From Thereva unica (taxonomy: Eukaryota; Arthropoda; Insecta; Diptera; Therevidae), in NCBI GenBank assembly GCA_949987705.1, contig OX465285.1, forward strand, positions 1,116,001-1,180,000: 64,000 bases of DNA, given 5' to 3'. The first letter of the stretch is position 1; every line of letters begins with the position of its first letter. The translations under genes and the position numbers were made by a program. The notes beneath the pieces are model-generated. The model was given only the letters and a program-made list of their open reading frames with translations, had not been told where the DNA came from and made no database searches. Positions 10,457 to 20,960 of the stretch are shown here, one piece after another.

Positions 10457-13400
10457 GAGAACCGACGAGTACCGAGGCGTCCGTCGGTCAGCTATCAAGC
10501 TCAAAACGTCTCTTAATGCAAGACCGAAAGACTGGCATGCGATTTTTAATTGATACGGGAGCTGACGTTTCAGTACTAACAAAGAATTTTAGCAAAAATT
10601 GTCAATGCGATCCTGATTTTTTTCTTTATGCTGCGAATAATACCAAAATATCGACTTATGGACAAATGAGAATGACTGTTGATTTCGGATTAAGACGCAT
10701 ATTCACATGGAACTTCATCATTGCAGACGTAGCCCAGCCGATTGTAGGAACCGATTTCTTACACGAGTACCATCTACTTCCAGATCTGAGGAATCGGAAG
10801 TTAATAGACGGTATAACGAACCTTACCGCGGTTGGCACGCTGACAGCAAGCAAGACGCCAACAGTTACAACGGTATGCGAGGAGAATGAATTTCTCAAGC
10901 TAGTCAAAGAAAATATCGACGTCACACGAAGAGGGAAGTACAGGGAGCCGAAGCACAACGTGAGGCATTACATAATCACGAAAGGTCCACCCTGCTACGA
11001 ACGCCCCCGACGATTATCACCAGGCAGATGCAAAGCAGCACGAAAGGAAATCAACGATTGGATAGAAGAAGGTATTGTTAGCCCCTCAAGCAGCCCTTAC
11101 GCAAATCCCATGATGATGAAAAAGAAGAAGGACGGAACATGGAGATTATGCGGCGATTATAGACGATTAAACAAGATGACCTTACCAGACAAATATCCTG
11201 TACCGAACATACAAGATTTTTCACATCGTTTGCATGGATGTACTTACTTTACAACGATGGATTTGGAAAGAGCGTATTTCCAGATACCAATGGCACCAGA
11301 AGACCGAGAGAAGACGGCGTTAATAACACCGTTTGGACTCTTCGAATTTAACGTAATGCCATTTGGACTAACAAATGCCGCGCAATCTTTTCAACGGTTT
11401 ATTGACACAACGTTACGAGGATTGGAGTTCTGTTTTTGCTATGTGGACGACATTTTAATAGCATCGCGCTCAAGGGATGAACATATTAAACACATAAGAG
11501 AAGTCATCCAACGACTAAAGGATTATGGGCTTATAATCAAATTAAGTAAGTGCCATTGGGGACAGGAAAAGGTAGAATACCTCGGATATGAAGTCTCGAA
11601 GGACGGGATTAGACCACTCGAACATCGAGTACTTGCGATAAGGAATTTTCCCAAACCAAACACGGTTCAGGAATTAAGGAGATTCTTAGGAATGCTTAAT
11701 TTCTACAGACGATGCATCAAGGGTGCAGCAAGTATCCAAGCACCTCTGCAGTCTCTTACCACGGGAACGAAGAAACGGGATAAAAGACCCATCAACTGGA
11801 ACACCGAGACAGAGGCGGCATTCGAAAAGTGCAAGGAGGAATTAGCAAAAGCCACGATCATTGCGCATCCAGCAGAGGACACACCACTGAAGCTGACGAC
11901 TGATGCCTCTGACATCGCGATTGGTGCGGTACTGGAACAAGACATCGAGGGAAAACGACAACCGTTAGGATTTTTCTCAAGAAAGAGAAACACAACAGAA
12001 ACACAAGCGAGATATAGCGCATACGACAGAGAACTTCTTGCCATATTCTCAGCGATCAAATATTTTAGACACTTGGTGGAAGGACGAAATACAACGATAT
12101 TCACGGACCATAAACCGTTAACGTATGCTTTTAGCCAAAAATCATCGAAAGCATCACCGAGACAGCAAAGACAATTGGATCTAATAGGACAGTTTACTAC
12201 GGATATTAGACACATCTCGGGAACGGATAATGCAGTAGCCGACACTTTATCGAGAATTAACGATATTGTCTTACCAGTTTGTGTCACTACGGAAGACATA
12301 GCGAGTGAACAGGAGAAGGACGAAGAACTGAAGGAACTACTGCAACACCCAGGTGCAATAAAATTTAAGAAGCTACGACTATGTAACACGGAGACTACGG
12401 TATACTGCGATGTTTCTACCGATAGGATACGACCATACTTACCCAAACCATTAAGAAAGAGGATCTTTGACAACGTTCACAACACTGCGCATTGCAGCGG
12501 CAAAGCTACGAGAAAAGCTATTGCGAGAAAATTTATTTGGCCAGGAATGAACAAAGACATCAACGGATGGTCACGATCTTGTTTACCATGCCAAAGGTCA
12601 AAGATTAGTCGACATACTAAACGAATACCACAACACATCGACGTCCCGGATGGTCGATTTCAACATGTGCATATCGACATTGTTGGACCGATGACGGAAG
12701 TAAGAGGGTACAAATACTGCTTAACGATGATTGATCGTTTTACACGATGGCCGGAGGCTACGCCAATCAAAGATATAACGGCAACCACGGTGGTCGAAGC
12801 GTTTTTTGAAACATGGATCTCGAGATACGGCACACCAGCTATCATAACGACGGATAGAGGCACGCAATTCGACTCGCAGATTTTCGACGCTTTCGCTAAA
12901 CTGATTGGAAGTCGGACGAATCGCACTACAGCATACCACCCACAGGCGAATGGGTTAATCGAACGATGGCATCGGTCATTCAAAGCCGCGATAAAATGTC
13001 ATCAAAATGAAGACTGGATACAAGTATTACCAGTAGTTATGTTAGGATTAAGGAACTGTCTCAAAGAAGACATCGGTACCTCCAGCGCCGAGTTGGTATT
13101 TGGTACAACCCTACGAATACCTGGCGAATTTTTTATGCAAGACGACTTTCAACCTGATAGAACGATATTTAAGGAAGCGCTGAGGGAACACATGCGAGAG
13201 CTACGCCCACGTCAAACCGCACATCATAACAAGCCAAGAATCTTCATACATAAGGATTTAGCTACGTGTACACATGTATTCCTAAGAGTAGATGGAGTGA
13301 AGAAACCATTGGACCAGCCATACACCGGACCTCATCCCGTTATCAAGAGAGATAATGACGCATACTATACCATTGAGGTCAACGGAAAACACTCAAACGT

Positions 13401-13539
13401 CTCAGTAGACCGACTAAAGCCTGCGATTTTACAGGAAACAACTCTCCAAGATGATCTGATAATTAGTCAAACGCCAAGAACATACGACGGACCAGCCGCA
13501 AAAAGAAATCTGGTACGTTTCGCAACACCTAACAACTAG
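10414..13539 (+). CDS. Pol polyprotein (protease, RT, RNase H, integrase)
   Basis: Intact 1041-residue frame encoding the enzymes of retrotransposition. In order: aspartic protease with DTGA at residues 47-50; reverse transcriptase with the VMPFGLTNA block and catalytic YVDD at 343-346; RNase H with a conserved Asp at 497 (TTDAS) and a DHKPL block; integrase with a zinc domain (His689, His693, Cys723, Cys726) and a catalytic triad Asp755, Asp814, Glu850 (35 residues between the last two). A GPY/F-like stretch (YTGPHPV) lies near the C terminus. No chromodomain or envelope follows. The frame is -1 relative to gag. The codon just before its first ATG is TAA, so expression needs frameshifting inside the 43-base overlap or re-initiation at 10414. 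All catalytic residues I can place are present. Confidence 0.93.
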   Translation: MSTTVFLDEEFGKLGEPTSTEASVGQLSSSKRLLMQDRKTGMRFLIDTGADVSVLTKNFSKNCQCDPDFFLYAANNTKISTYGQMRMTVDFGLRRIFTWNFIIADVAQPIVGTDFLHEYHLLPDLRNRKLIDGITNLTAVGTLTASKTPTVTTVCEENEFLKLVKENIDVTRRGKYREPKHNVRHYIITKGPPCYERPRRLSPGRCKAARKEINDWIEEGIVSPSSSPYANPMMMKKKKDGTWRLCGDYRRLNKMTLPDKYPVPNIQDFSHRLHGCTYFTTMDLERAYFQIPMAPEDREKTALITPFGLFEFNVMPFGLTNAAQSFQRFIDTTLRGLEFCFCYVDDILIASRSRDEHIKHIREVIQRLKDYGLIIKLSKCHWGQEKVEYLGYEVSKDGIRPLEHRVLAIRNFPKPNTVQELRRFLGMLNFYRRCIKGAASIQAPLQSLTTGTKKRDKRPINWNTETEAAFEKCKEELAKATIIAHPAEDTPLKLTTDASDIAIGAVLEQDIEGKRQPLGFFSRKRNTTETQARYSAYDRELLAIFSAIKYFRHLVEGRNTTIFTDHKPLTYAFSQKSSKASPRQQRQLDLIGQFTTDIRHISGTDNAVADTLSRINDIVLPVCVTTEDIASEQEKDEELKELLQHPGAIKFKKLRLCNTETTVYCDVSTDRIRPYLPKPLRKRIFDNVHNTAHCSGKATRKAIARKFIWPGMNKDINGWSRSCLPCQRSKISRHTKRIPQHIDVPDGRFQHVHIDIVGPMTEVRGYKYCLTMIDRFTRWPEATPIKDITATTVVEAFFETWISRYGTPAIITTDRGTQFDSQIFDAFAKLIGSRTNRTTAYHPQANGLIERWHRSFKAAIKCHQNEDWIQVLPVVMLGLRNCLKEDIGTSSAELVFGTTLRIPGEFFMQDDFQPDRTIFKEALREHMRELRPRQTAHHNKPRIFIHKDLATCTHVFLRVDGVKKPLDQPYTGPHPVIKRDNDAYYTIEVNGKHSNVSVDRLKPAILQETTLQDDLIISQTPRTYDGPAAKRNLVRFATPNN

Positions 13540-13552
13540 TTACGGTGTTACT

Positions 13553-13565
13553 GGAAGGGGAGTAA
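13553..13565 (+). other. polypurine tract
   Basis: GGAAGGGGAGTAA lies directly before the 3' LTR. It is the expected plus-strand primer, and its position confirms that the LTR begins with TGTGG. Confidence 0.85.
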
Positions 13566-13873
13566 TGTGGCGACCCAACTGCAAAGGTTGTTCAGCGCCA
13601 TCTACATGAAAGACGATCATACACAACAACATGTTACAGAAAAACCACTGTACACAAACGAAATTAAAACACTTTACTTTAGACCAAATTAGATTTAATT
13701 TTAGGATAAGTAAGCACTGATGTATTGTAACGTTTAATTTATAAATTGTTTTAGAATAAGAAATCAGTTCTCTCTGTACAGCCTTCGGGTTAACAACATA
13801 ATAAAAGTGTTATAAATAACCTTCCTCTCTAAATTTATTCCTATGAGGATAAGATACGGAGTCAAGTCCCCAT
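13566..13873 (+). repeat. 3' LTR
   Basis: Appears identical to the 5' LTR, with the same AATAAA and TATAAATA boxes. It is followed by AGATTTGTGGCG, which repeats the left flank plus the first seven LTR bases. Confidence 0.92.
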
Positions 13874-13914
13874 AGATTTGTGGCGTTTCATCGACATGTC
13901 AAAAACTGAGAAAC

Positions 13915-13955
13915 CATTAAAACTATATGCTGTGAACATGTTAAGGGCGATAGAA
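13915..13955 (+). repeat. inverted-repeat end related to 15.55 kb and 44.2 kb
   Basis: CTGTGAACATGTTAAGGGCG here resembles the reverse complement of the repeat end near 15549-15577 (CTGTAAACATGCTAAGGGCG) and the internal repeat at 44200. It may be the left end of a unit into which the Jockey fragment was inserted. Confidence 0.4.
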
Positions 13956-14039
13956 GCGCACATGGAACGCCAGTGTTGGAGATCTCGAATTGCGTATCAA
14001 GGCACTCCAAACTGGTAACCTCAAAAAACGATAAATATA

Positions 14040-15345
14040 AAAACATTTCGCAAATTACGCTAAAATTAATAAGATCCAGAAGGCAATAGCTTCAGGCTCT
14101 AAGGGGCATCTTCCTGAGGACGGGAAATAGACTAGGCGGAATACATGGAAGTCTCAGCCAGAATCTATTGCCTAAGCAGAGTAATCAGAGATAGGATCAG
14201 ACTTGGCCTGAACAAAGGGGGGTACATCGAGCTCCTCAAGACAATAAGACCTTCACCCCAGGCTTTTAAGATCATTGACCGCATTACTGGTAGAAAGCGA
14301 ACAAAGGTTACTCCAATCTTCTCTCAGCTAACGGGATCACCTTCTTAAAGTTGGAGGATAAGGTAGAAGAATTTAGAAAATACTTCGAAAACACATTTCA
14401 GGCCTCACACTTCAGAGGCTCCCGCACAAAGGATATGATAGACGAGGTAATGACCATGTTTCATTACTACACATCGTCGGCGCCCAGTGCTTTCTTACCC
14501 ACCAATAGGGCCCCATCACCCACAGATAAAAAGTTCACGTCGCCTGAAGAGTTTATAAGCGCAGGAGAGCTCATGAACACAACAAAATCCTCGGGCCTAG
14601 ATGGGCTATCGAACTATGTATTGAAGAAGTGCATGCCTGTCATAGCGACGCAACTAGCAACAATTTGTAACAACTGTATCAACAATTTCCATTTCCCTAC
14701 AATCTGCAAAAAAACCAAAATTATCCCAATCCCAAAAACCTCAGCAGCAAAGGATGTTCAAGAATTTAGACCGATCTCCCTCCTCTCCAACTTGGGAAAA
14801 ATACTCGAAGGAATCATACGAAAAAGGCTAGAAGATTTCTGCACAGAAAACGAGATCATTCCGGGATTCCAATTCTGCTTTGTAAAGGAGCAGCCAATGG
14901 AATACGCCCTGCTACTCCCGCAAGTGTCAGTGATGAGGAAACTCAGAGAAGGTAAATGCTCAGTTGCATGCGCCTAGACCTACAAAAGGCATTTGATAGT
15001 GTATGGCACCACGGACTTATACACAAACTAAATCATCTCGAGTTTCCATTCCCACTTGTCAAGCTAATCTACTCATTCCTAACACGTAGAACAGTTGTAA
15101 CCCAAATTGGAGACCTGATCTCCACAGCATTCGCGATAAAAACAGGGGTGCCTCAGGGTTGCGTCCTGGGCCCCATGCTATTTACATATTTTACTAATTT
15201 CCGCATGAAATCGCCGCACTTTCCACAACTTGCATCCAGTATGCAGAAGAGACAATGATGTTGTCCGAGTCGCGACATATAGCGAAGCCGGACTCTAATG
15301 TCATAGTGTAAGAACCATGTTAATAAGAAATGAAGCTCAATCTTT
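14040..15345 (+). pseudogene. Jockey-like non-LTR reverse transcriptase, degenerate
   Basis: A dead RT segment in three frames. It shows the finger region (SSGLDGLSNYVLKKC), the FRPISLLSNLGKILE block, LQKAFDSVWHHGL, and a GVPQGCVLGP block. Order and wording fit the Jockey/Doc type of insect retrotransposon. Frameshifts lie near 14330-14350, 14950 and 15230. After the last one the reading is QYAEETMMLSES, where active members have YADD, so the catalytic block is itself altered. The endonuclease is absent and the 3' part is cut by another repeat near 15355. Confidence 0.8.
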
Positions 15346-15359
15346 TTTTTATAAAAAAT

Positions 15360-15580
15360 TAATTAAGGGCGACGGACGAATCACTTTCCACAACGAACAT
15401 CAAAAACGAATAGAATACACTGTTTTTGTATGAAAGTGAACGATCGAATCAATCTAATTTCTATTTTATAGCCGTCGCATGTTCCTGTGCAGCATATTCG
15501 GAATTTCGTCGGGCCATTCGCCGTAACCGACCGGGCCATTTCGCCGTCGCCCTTAGCATGTTTACAGCACTATATCTGTC
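15360..15580 (+). repeat. dispersed repeat B, short copy
   Basis: Shares several blocks in order with 44205-44578: GGGCGACGGACGAATC, CAAAAACGAATAGAA, CTTTTGTATGAA-like, AGCCGTCGC, TTCGTCGGGCCATTC and the end CGCCGTCGCCCTTAGCATGT. The two ends are imperfect inverted repeats (AAGGGCGACGG). This suggests a non-autonomous DNA element. No coding capacity is seen. Confidence 0.65.
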
Positions 15581-16174
15581 CCAGCCCGAAATCGAGTAAT
15601 GCATACGCTAGGGCAGGTCACAGGTATAAGACAACACTTCTGTGGAAGTTGTCAGTAATGCCCAAGCAAGTAGTACAATATGCCGAGAATTGTAGCGATA
15701 TTTTTGGCCCAGTACCTCACCAAAAAAGAACAATACCAAAGCAAGGTGTGGCAAACTTTTCCCCTTTTTTATTTCCTGTACCCAAAATCAAAATGTCCAA
15801 AAAAACGCTCAACGATTTTCAAGGAATCGACTACTTTTGAACGAGTAAAAAGTGCTCAATGAGTGAGTAATTTTCTTTCGATTCTGCGCATGAATGTTTG
15901 GTCGAGTACTTTCCACCAATTCCGTCTCCCTAGGTCCAACGAAAGAGGATGGAATGCCGAAAGAGGCACAATGAGTTGAATGAAATTTTTGACAACCGCA
16001 GAACTCTCAACCTTGGAAAAAAATTAAGACCCTAATATTAACCCCGGCCACGTAATCACGATGGAGGACAATCGTATCTCGTAAACGGCTTGTGATAGAT
16101 GATGACCGTCCAGGTTGGAGATATGCTCTAGCGGCGAATTGCGGCATTAAACCATTAGATGGTTGGAAGAATAA
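15581..16174. other. no recognised content
   Basis: Mixed-composition DNA with short motif-less open frames. I see nothing supportable here. Confidence 0.5.
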
Positions 16175-16323
16175 AGCCGCGTTTACAACCCAAAGTCAAC
16201 GCAAAAGTGCACCTTGAAGCTTGTATGCTTTTTTCTTTGTTGCTGAAAAAACATACAAATTTCTGTTGGATAAAAAACATGCAAAGTGCACTTTCACGTT
16301 GACTTTGGGATGTAAACGCGCCT
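16175..16323. mobile_element. 149-bp MITE with about 40-bp terminal inverted repeats
   Basis: The ends AGCCGCGTTTACAACCCAAA and AGGCGCGTTTACATCCCAAA (reverse complement of the right end) continue as inverted repeats for about 40 bases with few mismatches. TAA flanks both sides (16172-16174 and 16324-16326) as a likely 3-bp target duplication. Size and target length fit a PIF/Harbinger-type MITE, but the superfamily is inferred. A related left end occurs at 20888. Confidence 0.8.
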
Positions 16324-16852
16324 TAACACATCATATTTGAAACTTCAACAATTTTAAGACCACCGTATAGACTCCCCAACGAAATATCCCTTAAGCAACA
16401 ATACAATCAGCTGATTCTATTCAACCAAAAAACAAACTGCACATTCTTCACCACAACCTCAACTCTAGTCTAAACTTACAACCAACTTGCTATAAAAAAA
16501 CCATAAAGACCTTCAAAAAGTTCAAATTTACACGCAATAAAGTTATGATATTTAACTTTTCATTTAGCAGAGAGAAATATAACTACAATAAAATCATTTC
16601 ATAACAGGGAAAAAAATATATATATAAAAGGTGTCAGCACATCACAAATTGTGTTAAGTGCTATTTATTGCAATAATCTCTTTTCACCAACGAAGATTAT
16701 ACTACTATACTATATTTATCAACAATGTTTGCATTGATAGCAGCAGCGGCCAACAACAACACATTTGTACTGTATTTGTTTGCAACATAAATAAATTGGA
16801 ATTGTTATTAATTATTTATTTATTTATTTATTTTATTTTTTTGTAAACTCAC
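16324..16852. other. AT-rich DNA, (TTTA)n near 16809-16834
   Basis: Very AT-rich with a TTTA tetranucleotide run. If the minus-strand first exon at 16853-18447 is real, this would be the start of its intron. Confidence 0.4.
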
Positions 16853-18447
16853 CTAAAATTATTCTCCACTTGTATTATTTTTGGAAAAATATTTATTTAT
16901 GAAGAAAATATATAAAGAAATTTTTGAGATATTTTCACAGATTTTTAGTATGTATAGAATAAAAAAACACCAAAAATATGGTTTTTTTCGTTGTTGTTAA
17001 AAACACAAAACCGTTATCACTGTAAATATTTATTATTACGAAAACACAAATTTTTAGTTTATATAACCTAAAAAAAATATTTTCTTTTTATTTTTATTTA
17101 ATTTTTATGTTTTATTCCTTCACTTTTTTATAATATATATATCACAACACAATTTTTTTTTGTTTTATAATTTTTTGTTTTCAAAATCGCACAGAATAAA
17201 AAAACACAGCCACAAAAATACAAAATTTTCTCGTTTTGTATCAACTTTTTCGCACTGCACAACCGACAATTTTAATCATATCTAAGATTTTATTTGGGAA
17301 AAAAAAACTTTTTTTTATTCCTCGTTATCTTGATTTTGTATCTATCACAGGTGAAGAAATTTCCTTATTTTTTTTATCTTTTATTTTCTCCAATCAAAGT
17401 GCCGAAATTAAAATGGAAAGAACTTTTCACAATCACAATAATTGTTGCACAAAAATCTTGCTTCGGTTTTTTTGGTGGGATTCGAGTAGTTGCAATAATT
17501 TTTTATTTTTTTTAGAAAAAAAGTTTATTTTTATGTCAAGTAAAAATACCGATGATTTTTTATTTTTTTTTGATGGAAAATGTTTAAAAATATAAAAAAT
17601 GTTTATGTTTTTGTTTTCAGTTTAATACAAAAAAAAAAAATAATAAAATAATCCCACTCTTTATTTATTATTATTTGTTGTTATATTTTTTTTTTCTTCA
17701 GTTCAGATCCTGATTTTCACCAACAAAACAAAAAAACCTCAAAATTCCCCGCAGTCATCGAATTTAAAGATTCGCGCTCCAACTAGAGAAAATGTTGAAC
17801 TTTTTTGCCACACGGTATATTCTTCTTAGTATATATGTATTTATATTTTTTGTGTGCTTTGTTAAATTTTAAATGACAGTTCAATGTTATCTAAAATTGT
17901 CACCCGCGCTGAAAAAATTGTCTATTTTCAGAACACACTACCACACAACTTGTAGACACAATAATAAATTCTTTAAAGAGATCTTGGAAAAATATATATA
18001 TATTCTATATTAATTATTTCAATAACAACAACACCCCCTCTGTAGTTTTATCAGTATTTCACTACGCCACTGAAGCAATACACACTAGGATGCGAGGAAA
18101 AGTTTCAAAATCCTTAAGGAACTCGTTTATTACTCCTTTTTCGTGTATATGATGATGAATCTCTATTTGTTCGCGGAGTTCATCCAGATTAAGATTGTTT
18201 CTTTCTTTCACTTTTCTTCAACTTTTTAATACAATTAAAAAAAAAATACACAGTATTTGTTTTTGCACCAATAATCACACTTTAACTGCCGGATGCTAGA
18301 CGCCGCGATAAGATTTCTAGAATGTATCGACAAGTGTCTATCCTAAGACGTTGATCGAGAACTTTGAACGACGGACAGCAACAGTAACAGCACAGTTTCA
18401 TCATTTGATTACGACTGACTAGCGTCGGAAGTTTCCCACCGAGAACT
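16853..18447 (-). other. candidate noncoding first exon of a minus-strand gene
   Basis: Read on the minus strand, a core-promoter-like sequence at 18447 is followed by about 1.6 kb of A-rich, stop-rich leader-like DNA. It ends in TTTTAG|GTGAGT, a consensus splice donor with the exon edge at 16853. No long open frame lies inside, so it could only be untranslated. This is inference from signals; no coding exon of such a gene is visible in the window. Confidence 0.25.
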
Positions 18448-18449
18448 GA
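18416..18449 (-). promoter_or_regulatory. candidate TATA-less Inr + DPE core promoter
   Basis: On the minus strand TCAGTT matches the insect initiator, with the start A at plus position 18447. AGTCA follows at exactly +28 to +32, fitting the downstream promoter element consensus RGWYV. The correct spacing makes chance less likely but does not prove use. Confidence 0.35.
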
Positions 18450-18521
18450 CTACTTTCTCGATTGGCATCGACCACCAAGCCACACCGATTCGCCTACAGA
18501 GTGTAGAGGAGTAGTAGGTAG

Positions 18522-18535
18522 GTAGGTAGGTATGT
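18522..18535. repeat. (GTAG)n microsatellite
   Basis: Short GTAG/AGGT tetranucleotide run. No function inferred. Confidence 0.6.
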
Positions 18536-19574
18536 AGCTGCTATCACCATACCCTGATATATACATACATTCGTGGATGCTTTTATGATAATACGCGCGC
18601 TCGACGGTACAATATCACTACATACAGTATATGCTGTATAACGTACAGTCAGGACAGACGTCTATACTATCGTTTCTCGCATGCCATACAGCCATACAGA
18701 AACGGAGAGCACACCAAAACACGATTAAAGTCTACAATAATATCGCGACGCTGACGCCGACGTAGAGATATGCCCGCCAGATGACGACGACACCGACACC
18801 GACAACGACGGCAACGACAACAATATACTAGTGGGCAATGAGATGAGATTTCTTGGGGAGCACACCAGCAGCACCCCCATCCGAGATTTTCGGATGAATC
18901 AAGAATTAGAAGTAACAACGAAAAAGCTCCAGCAGCTAGACGACACCCACTCACAGCCGCACAGATGATAGCCACAGTCTGACTGAATATCCAAAAGATG
19001 GATGGCAGCAACTTTATAGAATTGGGGCCCTGCCCTCACGAAGTAGACTTCAGCTGTGATATATTACGTAAAGTGCAAGTGACACCAGATAAGAAACACT
19101 GAATGTAAAGAAAACTTCAAAAAAACACAGAATAAGAAATTCCACGAGTTCAGATGGTGCTCCGCCGCTTGGGGATGTTGTAGGAGTCAACAGAGGCTTT
19201 GTTCACATATTGGTGATTAAAGCTACTAAGTAAGACGAAGACGACGACTACGTCATAAGTGGTTGTTGTTAATAATAAGCGTGAATAGGAAATGCTAACG
19301 CTTTTGTGCTCGACCTTATGCTGCTGCGGGTCCGTGGGATAATTTAATTCGGTTGGGCAAGAGAAGAACACACACGCCCGGATTGACGTCACTGGAGGAG
19401 AATAATTCAATAGAAACACGTCTATCAGTCCGACTTTCGGTCATGATTTGTCTTCTTGTAAATTTAAAGCAGATTTCAGCAATTAAATTGGGTCGATGGT
19501 GGTCGACTTCAATTTCATGACGTTCAGAAGACGTCAATGTTGTCTGATATCGGGTTTGAATTAGTATTCGACCA
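18536..19574. other. no recognised gene; CGA/CGG-rich simple sequence
   Basis: Around 18750-18830 lies imperfect CGA/CGG/ACGAC sequence that creates a long but low-complexity minus-strand frame. No domain is recognised. Confidence 0.5.
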
Positions 19575-19775
19575 TGCTAGAAAACTCATCCAAGATAGAC
19601 CGTGTCTTTTGAAAGATCTTCCCATCCACCCAATGTTGATTGGTCCCAAATCGAACCTTGGCCTGCGATAGAGCATTTCTCCAAGTTCGACAGTCCCTTG
19701 GAGCATGTCTCCAGTTCCGAATGTTGAGCATGGCCATTGCGTAAGCCGTCAGTCTATCCATCTCGAAGAACTTGC
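19575..19775 (-). pseudogene. RTE-like 3' end fragment
   Basis: The minus-strand reading contains NWRHAPRDCRTWRNALSQAK, which resembles the last residues of RTE-type retrotransposon polyproteins (a W-x4-DR-x-WR pattern before the stop). Only this tail remains, without RT motifs. Assignment is tentative. Confidence 0.4.
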
Positions 19776-19819
19776 ACCAAACCTCCACTGGAAGAATGAC
19801 ACAGGTCTGAGCAGCCAGC

Positions 19820-20060
19820 CAGGGCCGGCGCTTGATTTTTTGGCGCCCGATGCAGCATGCCATATTGCGCCCCCATCAGCTGTTCATTTTTTATAGCAGT
19901 GGAGGTCAATTTAAAAAGACACAAACACTTGGTAAAGTTAAAATGAAGGCACGGGAACACTATTCCAAATTTTTTCTTCAAAGTTTTAAATTTGTTTCTT
20001 AAAATCTTTATTTCTGAAATTGCACCCGGTGCAAGTGGACCATGTGCACCTATGAAAGCC
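19820..20060. mobile_element. hAT-like MITE (family C), copy 1
   Basis: Begins CAGGGCCGGCGCTT, a hAT-type end. It holds GCGCCCGATGCAGCATGCCA and CATATTGCGCCCCCATCAGC, then an inner inverted GCACCCGGTGCAAG, and ends GCACCTATGAAAGC. The expected outer right end CGCCNCCCCTG has been lost. It matches the copy at 39859-40100 in order and size. Confidence 0.65.
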
Positions 20061-20234
20061 TGTGTCCAATCAGGATTTGTTTCGGGATCTTTCTTTTGTG
20101 CTAGGTTTGCTTACGCGTTAACTTCACAAAACTCTTCCGCTAAAACTGTTTTTACGCTTCGTACTGCTTACTTAAGCTTCTGGTAGATGGCCTTCGGCGC
20201 CACTGCTACCATTCTTCAGGCATCTACCAACGCT

Positions 20235-20519
20235 CTAGGATGTTTTTCGGTGTACTTCCTTAGCTGTTTCAAGCAGAATCCTGGACTCCGCAAATCTATA
20301 GACCATAATAAAGGTTCCTACGTCGTTCTCCAAGTCTTCACATTCCAAAATATATTCGGTGGTCACTGAACAGCATGTATTAATTTCCACTGTATAATCT
20401 TGCATAAAATAAGAACAGCCCACCTTGGCAGCACCTTTCTGGACAAAGAAGGCGCTTTCAAAAACTTCGGCGGTTTCAATATCTTCAGGGCAGAGGCGTT
20501 CCAGGTGTCTCTCACCGAA
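20235..20519 (-). CDS. unrecognised 94-codon open segment
   Basis: I do not recognise this protein. The minus-strand frame is open from just after a TAA (20520-20522) to a TAG at 20235. It has balanced composition with acidic and aliphatic residues and five Cys (for example FMQDYTVEINTCCSVTTEY and ECEDLENDVGTFIMVYRF). There is no ATG at the left edge, so it would be an exon or captured fragment rather than a whole gene. Its composition differs from the low-complexity frames nearby. It sits between two MITE copies, which suggests capture. It may still be chance. Confidence 0.25.
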   Translation of the reverse strand, partial: FGERHLERLCPEDIETAEVFESAFFVQKGAAKVGCSYFMQDYTVEINTCCSVTTEYILECEDLENDVGTFIMVYRFAESRILLETAKEVHRKTS

Positions 20520-20561
20520 TTATTGATCTATAATAGTACGACTGGTACAATCTGCAAATAA

Positions 20562-20633
20562 TCGTGCCGGCCAAGAGAGGATAAGCGACGAAAACAGGCG
20601 AACGAAATGGAATTGATTGACCACCTTGCAAAG
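20562..20633 (+). pseudogene. RTE-like fragment
   Basis: CGTGCCGGCCAAGAGAGGAT and the following bases align with 36121-36195, which codes for the RAGQERIDDQIRRRKWNWVG block of an RTE-type C terminus. Only about 70 bases remain, with substitutions. Confidence 0.65.
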
Positions 20634-20646
20634 GACAATGGAAAAA

Positions 20647-20784
20647 GACACAAACACTCTGTGGAGTTCCTTTAATATATGAAAATGAAGGCACGGGAAT
20701 ACTTTTTTAATTTCTTTTTAAGTGGCCCGCCCAATTGCGCCCGGTGCAAGTGCACTATTTGCACCTATGAAAGCGCCGCCCCTG
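20647..20784. mobile_element. hAT-like MITE (family C), truncated copy 2
   Basis: Starts GACACAAACACT and contains ATGAAGGCACGGGAA, both also in copy 1 (about 19917-19966). It ends with GCGCCCGGTGCAAG, GCACCTATGAAAGC and the intact outer end CGCCGCCCCTG. The left half is missing. Confidence 0.65.
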
Positions 20785-20887
20785 CAGGCATCATAGCAAT
20801 GCCAATCTGAATGCCATCGTAACATTCGTAACTATATTCGTAACGATACCGATAATGAAGACCATCATTCGAAAATTCAGTGATTTA

Positions 20888-20960
20888 AGCCGCGTTTACA
20901 TCCCAAAGTCAAAGCGAAAGTGCACTTGGAACACACAGCAAAAACGCTATGATACCATAA
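20888..20960. mobile_element. partial MITE end related to 16.2 kb
   Basis: AGCCGCGTTTACATCCCAAA and the next bases (AGTCAAAGCGAAAGTGCACTT) match the terminal repeat of the 149-bp MITE. TTA precedes it, a fitting target triplet. I cannot find a matching right end, so this copy is truncated or diverged. Confidence 0.55.

Larger units (their letters stand above)
8071..13878 (+). mobile_element. complete Ty3/gypsy LTR retrotransposon, CsRn1-like
   Basis: An autonomous LTR retrotransposon about 5.8 kb long. In order it has a 5' LTR, tRNA-Trp-type primer site, repetitive leader, gag, pol (protease-RT-RNase H-integrase), polypurine tract and 3' LTR. The LTR copies look identical over about 308 bp, so the insertion is recent. 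A 5-bp target duplication AGATT flanks it (8071-8075 and 13874-13878). The CHCC Gag zinc motif, the tRNA-Trp primer and the lack of an envelope gene or chromodomain fit the CsRn1 lineage known from flukes and insects. Both reading frames are open, so it could still be active or have been so recently. Confidence 0.93.
20061..20646. other. segment held between two family C MITE copies
   Basis: Unique DNA of about 585 bp lying between a nearly full MITE copy on the left and a truncated one on the right. It contains a 94-codon minus-strand open frame and an RTE-like scrap at 20562-20633. The pair of MITEs resembles a composite arrangement. Confidence 0.5.

Noticed and set aside
11703..12473. 256-codon minus-strand frame
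   Set aside because: It lies entirely opposite the intact pol gene and has no domain. A shadow frame.
18667..19011. 114-codon minus-strand frame rich in Cys and Arg
   Set aside because: Produced by CGA/CGG simple sequence.
19812..20792. 8-bp target duplication around the MITE pair
   Set aside because: CAGCCAGC and CAGGCATC agree at only six of eight bases, and the left MITE has its own right end, so the match may be chance.
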